Positions 58,388 to 64,000 of a stretch of 64,000 bases of DNA are shown here, piece by piece; position 1 is the first letter of the stretch, and the number at the start of each line of letters is the position of its first letter. The DNA is from Sphaerotilus hippei. Its GTDB lineage: Bacteria; Pseudomonadota; Gammaproteobacteria; Burkholderiales; Burkholderiaceae_C. The stretch lies in assembly GCF_003201595.1 (NCBI RefSeq), contig NZ_QJJS01000002.1, positions 1 through 64,000 on the forward strand, given 5' to 3'. Under the pieces are notes generated by a model. That model had not been told where the DNA came from, did no database searches, and saw nothing but the letters and a program-made list of their open reading frames with translations. Position numbers and translations under genes: made by a program.

Positions 58388-58825
58388 TCAGGCCGCGTCC
58401 GGGCCCGCGGGCACCGGTGGGGTGGCCACGCCAGCCGCCGCGCGGGCGGCAGCGCCCTTGCGCGGCAGCGGCTGCGAAGCGGCCAGGAAGGCCAGCGACA
58501 CATACTCGCGCACGTTCTTCTTGAACAGGTCGCCGACCTTGTCGATCTTGATGTGGCGCCGCAGCTTGCCTTCGCCCTCGAGCACCTGGTGGCGATCGGG
58601 CAGCTCCGCGCCGCGGCTGAATTCCAGCGCCACGTGCCGCTCGTAGGAGAACAGGCCGCAGAACGGCGAGCGGGCCGAATACAGCAGCCCGCCGTACTTG
58701 ACCTCCTCGGAGATCTTCGGATCCACCGAGTGGATCAGTTCGCGCACGCGCTTGACGAGCTGGTAGCGGGGCTCGTCGCTCATCCACAGCGCGCCGAGGA
58801 AGTCGTCGACTTCATCTGATTTCAT
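58388..58825 (-). CDS. DUF1801 domain protein
   Basis: The 145-residue protein starts MKSDEVDDFLGALWMSDEPR and contains the DUF1801 pattern (IHSVDPKISEEVKYGGLLYS, CGLFSYERHVALEFSRGAEL, HIKIDKVGDLFKKNVREYV). The family is cytoplasmic and of unknown function. The last 25 residues are a low-complexity Ala/Pro tail. It lies just before the SDR gene in the same direction and may share its transcript. Confidence 0.85.
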   Translation of the reverse strand: MKSDEVDDFLGALWMSDEPRYQLVKRVRELIHSVDPKISEEVKYGGLLYSARSPFCGLFSYERHVALEFSRGAELPDRHQVLEGEGKLRRHIKIDKVGDLFKKNVREYVSLAFLAASQPLPRKGAAARAAAGVATPPVPAGPDAA

Positions 58826-58989
58826 GGGGCCTTCCGGTCGACGTCCGGGTCATGGTGCGGGCCGGCCATGGAGCAGGGCGCTTCCGATCGGCCGGGTCAC
58901 CCGGCACGCCAGCGTGTCCGGGGCTGGCAGTGTATGACGGCTGCCGGCGGTGGCGCCACGGCAGCCCGTCGTCGATGGCCCCGTCGCCG

Positions 58990-59322
58990 TCAGGGGGCGA
59001 GGGTGGCCACCGCCGTGGGCTGGGCCTGGACCGCTTCGCCGCTGGCCAGCCAGCGCACGCTGGCGGGTGGCTGCACGATGAACCGGTTCGTGTCGATCGA
59101 CGCCGGCTGCAGCGCGCGGCGGGCGACCAGCACCGCCGGATGCTCACCACCGCTGTGCGCCGCCTTCCAGCGCGGGCTGGCCGGGTGGCCGAGGATGAAG
59201 GTGTTGGGATCGATGGCGCTGAACGGCGCCGCCCCGGTCGCCGGCTCGGCGCTGGCCGCCAGTGCGGCCGACGAGGACACGCTCGCCACGACGGCGATCA
59301 GACAGAGATGGAATTGGCGCAT
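58990..59322 (-). CDS. Small secreted protein with an internal duplication, unrecognised
   Basis: This 110-residue protein has a signal peptide (MRQFHLCLIAVVASVSSSAA, cleavage after ALA near residue 22). The mature part contains two related units: IDPNTFILGHPASPRWKA (about 37-54) and IDTNRFIVQPPASVRWLAS (about 75-93), sharing ID-N-FI-PAS-RW. I know no family with this pattern. The first ATG is the only reasonable start. Directly upstream lies the TGC/GCA dyad at 59335-59374. Confidence 0.6.
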   Translation of the reverse strand: MRQFHLCLIAVVASVSSSAALAASAEPATGAAPFSAIDPNTFILGHPASPRWKAAHSGGEHPAVLVARRALQPASIDTNRFIVQPPASVRWLASGEAVQAQPTAVATLAP

Positions 59323-59334
59323 GGAGCCCTTGAC

Positions 59335-59374
59335 AGTGCAAATTAAGTAGTAACCCTATGTTGCACTGCAGCAA
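59335..59374. promoter_or_regulatory. TGC/GCA dyad upstream of the small secreted gene, similar to the phaZ palindrome
   Basis: CAGTGCAA (59335-59342) and TTGCACTG (59361-59368) form an 8-bp inverted repeat 18 bases apart. The right part reads TGTTGCACTGCAGCA, which matches the perfect dyad before phaZ (TGTTGCAGTGCAACA) at 12 of 15 positions. It lies 13-52 bases before the small secreted gene's start, right where a repressor would act. A shared regulator such as PhaR is an inference. Confidence 0.4.
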
Positions 59375-59511
59375 GCCTGGCGTCAACCATCAAGTGCGGG
59401 CCGTCCATCACGAAAATCGCTCGGGAGATGGCGTGGCACCTCTGCCCGATGGGGCCGCCAGCGGACTCGAACTTCGGTAAAGTGTCGTCTCTCCACATGC
59501 AGGATCTCACC

Positions 59512-59676
59512 ATGCTCAAAGCCGCGGAACCCAAGCGCAAGAAGCCGAGCCCGCAGGCCGTGATGCGTGCCGTGGCCAGCTCGACGGCCGTTGAAACCGG
59601 CCAGGCCCTGGCTCAGCTGGAGCAGAAGCTGCGCCAGCCTTCACTCCGCTTCGCCCACATCAAGCTGGCTCGCTGA
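59512..59676 (+). CDS. Small basic protein, 54 residues, unrecognised
   Basis: An AGGA box stands seven bases before the ATG at 59512, giving MLKAAEPKRKKPSPQAVMRA and ending RFAHIKLAR. The N-terminal KRKKPSP is strongly basic and the rest is predicted helical. Its last 17 bases overlap the end of the minus-strand Fic remnant. An antitoxin-like role beside a Fic gene is conceivable but the orientation (convergent) is wrong for known Fic antitoxins. I do not recognise it; it may be a chance frame. Confidence 0.4.
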   Translation: MLKAAEPKRKKPSPQAVMRAVASSTAVETGQALAQLEQKLRQPSLRFAHIKLAR

Positions 59677-60134
59677 GGTCTCCGTCGCTGGCGGCCATGG
59701 CCTCGGCGACCAGCTGGCCCATCGGGCCGTAGCGGCCGGAAAGTCCGGCGTGAATCGCTGCGATGTAGTCGGGCTTGCGACGTTCCCAGGCGCATCAGGT
59801 ACCTGACCTCGAATTCATCGAGCAGCCTGGAGATCTGTCCTGCCGCAGCGAACATGAATCCGCTCTTGACCATGTTGACCGAACGTTCCTGACCCGCCCA
59901 GCTGTACACATTGCCCAGCCAGAGGTGGTGCCAGCTCTTCAGGTCCTGCACCAGGAGCTGCCGATCAGGAAAACGGTCGAACAGCACTTCATCGTAGAAC
60001 TGGGCCAGCAGCCCCAGCTCCAGATCGGCCATGTCGTCCGGTGACTGGATGCCGACCCGGTTGCGCAGCACCTGTTCATTCGATCCAGGTTCAAACTCAC
60101 CCTCGGCGCCAGTCACTTGGTAGCGGTCGGTCAT
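59660..60134 (-). pseudogene. Fic family protein remnant lacking the HPFxxGNGR core
   Basis: The frame from the ATG at 60134 (MTDRYQVTGAEGEFEPGSNE) matches the N-terminal half of Fic/Doc-type AMP transferases: VLRNRVGIQSPDDM, LELGLLAQFYDEVL, SWHHLWLGNVYSWAGQERSV and KSGFMFAAAGQISRLLDEFE. Then the sequence breaks. After about 59785 the C-terminal Fic end is found in another frame (ERRKPDYIAAIHAGLSGRYG and onward, stop at 59662-59660). The essential HPFREGNGR segment between the two is gone. An internal deletion plus frameshift makes it almost surely inactive. Confidence 0.78.
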
Positions 60135-60347
60135 GGCGTGCGTCCTCGAGCCAGATGCCAGACGCCCGAGCGTCTCCAGCAGCACGCCGATCATCCCTTC
60201 CGGAACCTCGTCCCGCAACGTTGATCACGCGTGAAGGGTGCCATTCGAAGGCACCCCGCGACGGCGCCGGACGCAGTTCATCTTCCTCTTCAGCGCCAGT
60301 CCACTCCTGCCCGGTGAGCCGACGGAAGGCTCCGAGCCGAGCGCTGC

Positions 60348-60481
60348 TCAGGCGAAGGACCGCACCTGTGCCACCGGCTGGCGTGGCTTTCGGGGCCGGT
60401 TGCCAGCCGCCGGGTGGCCCACGGTCACGAGCATCACGGGCGCGTCCGAAGGCTGCAGGCCAACCAGCGCTCCGTCCACGT
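60348..60481 (-). pseudogene. C-terminal remnant of a nitroreductase family protein
   Basis: On the minus strand about 43 codons read VDGALVGLQPSDAPVMLVTV and then GHPAAGNRPRKPRQPVAQVR, ending SFA-stop at 60348. This is the typical end of FMN nitroreductases (a DAPVM-VTVG strand followed by P-GN-P-KPR-P). Upstream the frame meets a 9-base repeat (GAGCGCATG units near 60490) and loses similarity, so the N-terminal three quarters of the gene is missing. It probably marks an old deletion or rearrangement. Confidence 0.55.
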
Positions 60482-60531
60482 GGCATCGACATGGAGCGCA
60501 TGGAGCGCATGGAGGGCACGACCGGCCGGGC

Positions 60532-60726
60532 TCAACTCGGGCTGGCTGCTCCGAACAATTTGCCGGCGCCCGCCCAGTCCGAAGCCTTCACGTCTTCAAA
60601 GATCACGTAGATGTAGTCGGGATCGGTGCCGGTGTGCTCGACGATGCTTTGCGTGATCTCGGCGGCCACAGCGGCCTTTTGCTTCTGGTCCTTTCCTTCG
60701 AACCAGCTGACACGAACGACGGGCAT
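60532..60726 (-). CDS. 4-oxalocrotonate tautomerase family protein
   Basis: The ATG at 60726, with AAGGAG upstream, gives 64 residues: MPVVRVSWFEGKDQKQKAAV. The second residue, Pro, becomes the N-terminal catalytic base after Met removal. The length and the segment TDPDYIYVIFEDVKASDW fit small 4-OT-type tautomerases, some of which act in aromatic or dihalide degradation; substrate unknown. The gene is divergent from a LysR regulator, which probably controls it. Confidence 0.85.
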   Translation of the reverse strand: MPVVRVSWFEGKDQKQKAAVAAEITQSIVEHTGTDPDYIYVIFEDVKASDWAGAGKLFGAASPS

Positions 60727-60805
60727 GGGTAACTCCTTCAAGGGGGATGAGATCTCGGCTCCACTGCGGGTGCAGGGTGTTCGAGACGGTCCTGCCATCG
60801 TATAG

Positions 60806-60816
60806 TTGAAATTCAA
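60806..60816. promoter_or_regulatory. TTGAAATTCAA palindrome in the tautomerase/LysR divergent region
   Basis: A perfect 11-base dyad (TTGAA-A-TTCAA) lies 80 bases before the tautomerase start and about 50 bases before the LysR start, in an AT-rich patch. It has the size of a LysR-type binding half-site region and is a candidate operator. TTGAAT recurs at 60825. Confidence 0.45.
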
Positions 60817-60863
60817 GAACATAATTGAATGATTTTCGACACAAAGTATCTCTGGAGGACACA

Positions 60864-61772
60864 TTGGACGAGCATGACCCCTTTTCCGGCGTCGCCGTGT
60901 TCGTGACGGCAGCGCGGATGGCGACCTTCACCAAGGCGGGCGAGAAGCTGGGCCTGACCAAGTCGGCCGTGGGCAAGGCCATCACCCGCCTGGAGACGCG
61001 ACTGGGCTTCAAGCTCTTTCATCGAACCACGCGCTTGACGCGCCTGACCGCCGACGGAGAGGCCTATCTGGCCGCCTGCCTGTCCGCGCTGGATGAGGTC
61101 ACGGCCGCCCAGACGGCGCTGTCGTCCAGCCACCAGGTATTGAGCGGACGACTGCACATCGACATGCCGGTGTCGTTTGGACGGCGCGTGCTGCTGCCCG
61201 CGCTGATGGACATCGTGCGGCCGCATCCCGGCCTCAGTCTGACGCTGACGTTCACGGATGCGACCAGCGATCTGCTGCGCGAGGACGTGGACCTGGCCAT
61301 CCGCTTTGGCCGGCTGGCGGACAGCAGCCACCTGGTGGCTCGGCGCCTCAGCCACCAACGGCGTGTCATTTGTGCTTCGCCGCGATACCTGCAGGCCCAC
61401 GGAGTGCCCCAGACGCTGGCCGACGTGTCGGCACATCGCTGCATCGTCGGAACCCCCAGCGGGCCTCCGGTGGTCTGGTCCGTGCGCGATGGCGGCACTC
61501 CCCGCTCCTGCACACCGCCGGCCACGCACCAGCTCAGCGACGGCGAGGCCATGGTCGATGCCGCGGTGGGCGGACTGGGCCTGCTGCAGCTGCCCATCTT
61601 CATGGTGCGCGAACCACTCGCCGCAGGTGCGCTGCAAGAGGTCCTGGCCGATGTGGCGGGACCTGACGTGGAGATCCACGCCGTCTGGCCGCACCGGGGT
61701 CAATTGAGCCCCCGGCTGCGTCATGTGGTGGATCAACTGCTGGCCTGCGCCGCAGCGGGGCGCTTCAGCTAG
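60864..61772 (+). CDS. LysR family transcriptional regulator
   Basis: I choose the TTG at 60864, since GGAGGACACA sits right before it and the reading frame from the TTG at 60825 adds only 13 residues without family features. The 302 residues start MDEHDPFSGVAVFVTAARMA, a LysR winged helix (KLGLTKSAVGKAITRLETRL, LFHRTTRLTRLTADG), then an inducer-binding domain with GRLHIDMPVSFGRRVLLPAL. The variant resembles LysR regulators of the DsdC/PtxR-like subgroup. It probably regulates the divergent tautomerase gene in response to a small metabolite. Confidence 0.9.
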   Translation: MDEHDPFSGVAVFVTAARMATFTKAGEKLGLTKSAVGKAITRLETRLGFKLFHRTTRLTRLTADGEAYLAACLSALDEVTAAQTALSSSHQVLSGRLHIDMPVSFGRRVLLPALMDIVRPHPGLSLTLTFTDATSDLLREDVDLAIRFGRLADSSHLVARRLSHQRRVICASPRYLQAHGVPQTLADVSAHRCIVGTPSGPPVVWSVRDGGTPRSCTPPATHQLSDGEAMVDAAVGGLGLLQLPIFMVREPLAAGALQEVLADVAGPDVEIHAVWPHRGQLSPRLRHVVDQLLACAAAGRFS

Positions 61773-61893
61773 GGACGGTCGGCATGCATCGCCCGCCCTG
61801 AACGATGGGGGAGCCGCTTCAAGCGGGGTGGAGACTCAAGGTGCGCAGCGCCTGGAGAGGCCGGATCGGGCGCAGCAGCAATCCGATCACCGA

Positions 61894-62142
61894 TCAGCAC
61901 CGCAGATACAGCAACTTCTGCTGGGCGTCCTGCAGTCGCATCCCGATCTGAGCCCGATCCCCCCGACCCGACCGTTCCTCACCCTTCAGTGCCACGACCT
62001 CGCCCTCCAGGCGCCGGCACTCCCGCTGCAGCGAGGCCGGCTTGCTCATCCGACGCTGGTAGGCCTCCAGTTGCGCGGGCGACATGCCGGTCAGCGGTTT
62101 CAGCGCGTGGGCCATGTCCTCCCGGAACTTCTCCCGCTGCAC
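61894..62142 (-). CDS. Unrecognised charged, helical protein, probably 5'-truncated
   Basis: A frame of 82 codons from a GTG at 62142 reads MQREKFREDMAHALKPLTGM and continues with SPAQLEAYQRRMSKPASLQR and a charged helix, ending LLYLRC. The regular heptad-like pattern suggests a coiled coil. Upstream, MTLERAA-like sequence in another frame hints at a frameshift, so the real gene was probably longer. I do not recognise the family. It lies in the low-quality island between LysR and the IS5 remnant. Confidence 0.4.
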   Translation of the reverse strand: MQREKFREDMAHALKPLTGMSPAQLEAYQRRMSKPASLQRECRRLEGEVVALKGEERSGRGDRAQIGMRLQDAQQKLLYLRC

Positions 62143-62151
62143 GTTCCAGGG

Positions 62152-62691
62152 TCATCGCTGTGCCCAGGTGTACTTGCAAGAAGAGAACAACGACAGTTGT
62201 CGTGTGGACTTGCCGCTTGATTCATGTTGGTGAATCGACATGAATGCGGTGCCAAGGTCGGGAAAAAAGGAGTACAGCGATGTGCCTGCTCCAGGAGTGA
62301 CCTCGATTGCTGATATCTGTTCGGCAGAGACCAAGACTACCCTTGCCGTTGAGCTTGCTGGTGGTGCGCAACAGTAAGGAACGCCGAGACTCAGTGTTCG
62401 CTCTCGGTTTGCGACATCGGCCGGCGTTTCATGCCACGTGACTTTGACGCTGGTGCGAGCCGGGTTCACTACAAAAGTTGGGAGGAATGTCAGCCCATCA
62501 GGGACAGGCCCCGTCAAGCGTGAGGTTGGCTCAGGTCGGCCTGCGTTCTGGGCCTGTACGCGTTCTGATGGATGAGAGCCGTACTGGATGTGTGAGCCGG
62601 TTGGGACTTCGCATGCGATGGTGAGTAGCGGGGCTGCCATTGCACATGTGGAAGACAGGCCTGCAGCGACGAAGAAAAATAGTTGATTCAT
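62152..62691 (-). CDS. Putative secreted protein, unrecognised family
   Basis: The 179-residue product starts MNQLFFFVAAGLSSTCAMAA, a good signal peptide cleaved near residue 20. The mature protein contains a run of likely ordered motifs (TIACEVPTGSHIQYGSHPSE, GRPEPTSRLTGPVPDGLTFL, LGVPYCCAPPASS, VTPGAGTSLYSFFPDLGTAF) and three or four cysteines. GC content is visibly lower than in the core genes, as expected for acquired DNA. I have no name for it, but the ordered periplasmic-like composition and normal start support a real gene. Confidence 0.65.
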   Translation of the reverse strand: MNQLFFFVAAGLSSTCAMAAPLLTIACEVPTGSHIQYGSHPSERVQAQNAGRPEPTSRLTGPVPDGLTFLPTFVVNPARTSVKVTWHETPADVANRERTLSLGVPYCCAPPASSTARVVLVSAEQISAIEVTPGAGTSLYSFFPDLGTAFMSIHQHESSGKSTRQLSLFSSCKYTWAQR

Positions 62692-62839
62692 GGGGTGTCT
62701 ACCTGCAGTTCGTCCGCAGGGACGAGGCGGGCTGCTGCGAGTTGGTGGTGGGCGATATGCGTTCGATCATCCATGTCGGTGAGGCCCGTCAATGCCAGTC
62801 CATCGCCGTGATCAAGGGGTTGTGCGACACAGGTGCATC

Positions 62840-63075
62840 AGCACCGACTTGCAGATTGTCAAGCTGCCCGAGGCGAGAGCGGGGTTTGTATTGCTGCCTC
62901 GGCGCTGGGTGGTCGAGCGCAGTTTCGGGTGGCTGTTGCACTTTCGCCGTCTCAGCCGCGATTTCGAGCGCTTGCCTCAGGTGTTGCCCGCCTGCATCTC
63001 GTTGTCTTCGCCATCCTCATGCTCCCCAAGACCGCAGTAGTGCTGGCTTTGGGAGAAGTTCATAACACGCTCTAG
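62840..63075 (+). pseudogene. IS5-family transposase C-terminal remnant, frameshifted
   Basis: The frame around 62840-62990 reads [20 protein letters not shown] and [20 protein letters not shown], then DFERLPQVL, the well-known C-terminal DDE region of IS5-family transposases (R-W-VER-FGWL-R-RRL-RDFE). The match then continues in the next frame as [20 protein letters not shown], so there is a frameshift near 62990. No N-terminal half, inverted repeat or target duplication is recognisable. It is a dead fragment. Confidence 0.8.
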
Positions 63076-63182
63076 CCGTGGCATCAGGGGGCGTCCAGTC
63101 GACGCACCCCCGTTCGGAGTGATGCACGTCGCGCTTCCGTGCCGTGAATCACGGAGGCATGGCCTCATCGCATCGCCGGCGA

Positions 63183-64000
63183 TCAATCCCCCAGCATCAA
63201 CGCCACCAGTTCCTCCGCCTGCAGCGGGCCGCTGACCTCGTTGCCTTCGAGCACGCTGTCGGCGAGTTCGCGCTTGTCCTGGTGCAGGGCGACGATCTTC
63301 TCTTCCAGCGTGCCCTGGTGCACCAGGCGGTAGACGGTGACGGGGCGCTGCTGGCCGATGCGGTGGGCGCGGCCGCTGGCCTGGTCTTCGGCGGCGGGGT
63401 TCCACCAGGGGTCGGCGATGACGACGTAGTCGGCGACGGTGAGGTTGAGGCCGAAGCCGCCGGCCTTCAGGCTGATGAGGAAGAGCTCGCCTTCGCCGGC
63501 CTGGAAGGCGGCGACGCAGCGGGTGCGTTCGGCCGCGGGGGTGCTGCCGTCGAGGTACTGGTAGGGGATGCCGGCGGCGTCGAGCGGCTCCTTGAGCAGC
63601 GCGAGGAAGTCGACGAACTGGCTGAAGACGAGCGCCTTGTGGCCGTTGGCGGTGAGTTCGGCGGCGAGCTCGCCGAAGGCGCGCACCTTGGCGCCGGGGG
63701 TCCTGAGGTCGGGGGTGACCAGGCGCGGGTCGCAGGCGGCGCGGCGCAGGCGGGTGAGCTGGGCGAGGATGTTGAGGTGGGCCTGGCCGGGGGCGTCGGA
63801 CTTCATGGCGCGTTCGGCGTCGCGCAGGGCCTGGCGGCGCAGGGCCTCGTAGTGGGCGCGCTCGGTGGCGTCGCCCTCGACCAGCAGGCTGAGTTCGGTG
63901 CGCGGGGGCAGGTCGTCGAGCACCTGCGACTTGGTGCGCCGCAGGATGAAGGGCGCGATCAGCCGGCGCAGCGTGCGCTGGGCGATGCGGTTGCGGTCGC
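63183..64000 (-). CDS. SNF2-type DEAD/DEAH helicase, C-terminal part (5' end outside window)
   Basis: The frame is open to the right edge of the window: upstream of the apparent GTG at 63923 it continues as DRNRIAQRTLRRLIAPFILR, so the real start lies beyond 64000. The visible ~272 residues are the helicase C-terminal half of a SNF2 protein: RRTKSQVLDDLPPR, ALVFSQFVDFLALLKEPL, QYLDGSTPAAERTRCVAAF, FLISLKAGGFGLNLTVADYV, DPWWNPAAEDQASGRAHRIG and QQRPVTVYRLV (motifs IV to VI). It should be an ATP-driven DNA translocase of the RapA/HepA-like class. Confidence 0.93.
   Translation of the reverse strand, partial: DRNRIAQRTLRRLIAPFILRRTKSQVLDDLPPRTELSLLVEGDATERAHYEALRRQALRDAERAMKSDAPGQAHLNILAQLTRLRRAACDPRLVTPDLRTPGAKVRAFGELAAELTANGHKALVFSQFVDFLALLKEPLDAAGIPYQYLDGSTPAAERTRCVAAFQAGEGELFLISLKAGGFGLNLTVADYVVIADPWWNPAAEDQASGRAHRIGQQRPVTVYRLVHQGTLEEKIVALHQDKRELADSVLEGNEVSGPLQAEELVALMLGD

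Noticed and set aside
62640-62840. N-terminal half of the IS5 transposase
   Set aside because: Frames in this stretch do not resemble a DDE transposase; only the C-terminal part from about 62840 is supported.

Overview
This 64 kb window is very GC-rich, single-chromosome-like bacterial DNA with tightly packed genes. The gene content (RsxB/RnfB-type ferredoxin, intracellular PHB depolymerase with a Cys nucleophile, glyA-nrdR, ribBX-ribH-nusB, ybgC-tolQRA, DUF1615 lipoprotein, UbiD) and the codon bias point to a betaproteobacterium of the order Burkholderiales, probably the Leptothrix/Sphaerotilus/Rubrivivax group. That placement is an inference from gene families; no rRNA is present to confirm it.

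Layout. 1-0.6 kb: the 5' end of an IS3-family element (inverted repeat plus the first 15 codons of orfA) abuts an unrecognised, apparently truncated gene; a tRNA-Ala(CGC) with its own terminator follows. 0.95-4.7 kb: rsxB, phaZ and an HDOD signalling gene on the minus strand, then ppa on the plus strand. 4.8-17.3 kb: an SbmA/YddA-type ABC exporter, a DUF1615 lipoprotein, a FemAB/GNAT-like protein divergent from nadE, a large zinc metalloprotease lipoprotein, and two adjacent chemoreceptors ending in CheR/CheB-type pentapeptides. 17.35-23.4 kb: two very large palindromes, a DUF4397 lipoprotein, aminopeptidase P, a TAXI-type binding protein and a DegS-like protease.

23.4-43.4 kb is an almost unbroken minus-strand block of about 20 kb. 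Read in transcription order it holds a lytic transglycosylase, glyA, nrdR, five minor-pilin genes (fimT, pilE-like, pilW, pilX-like, pilV-like), ribD-ribBX-ribH-nusB, an aminotransferase, a Ser/Thr kinase, ybgC-tolQ-tolR-tolA, an HD-GYP protein and a PAS-GGDEF-EAL protein. Many genes overlap by 4 bases, so long polycistronic transcripts linking riboflavin synthesis, envelope integrity and c-di-GMP turnover are plausible. ribE, tolB, pal and pilY1 are absent from their usual neighbourhoods.

43.6-58.8 kb: ubiD, a candidate small RNA, a YdcF protein, msrA, pdxH, a MocA-like nucleotidyltransferase, a ChaC-like cyclotransferase, an OmpA-like protein, the Entner-Doudoroff pair edd-eda behind a good sigma70 promoter, a cation diffusion facilitator, and a two-gene sensory operon: a soluble chemoreceptor with five tandem PAS domains translationally coupled to a protein made of three CheW-like domains. 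An SDR oxidoreductase and a DUF1801 protein follow.

59-63.1 kb is a decaying accessory island: a small secreted protein with an internal duplication, a Fic gene that has lost its catalytic motif, the tail of a nitroreductase, a tautomerase/LysR divergent pair, unrecognised genes with lower GC, and a frameshifted IS5-family transposase tail. The window ends inside a SNF2-type helicase gene. No CRISPR array, prophage, rRNA or complete mobile element was seen. The most interesting items are the five-PAS receptor/triple-CheW pair, a TGTTGCAGTGCAACA operator candidate before phaZ with a relative at 59.35 kb, the orphan small-RNA candidate at 45.36-45.49 kb and the Fic/nitroreductase debris.
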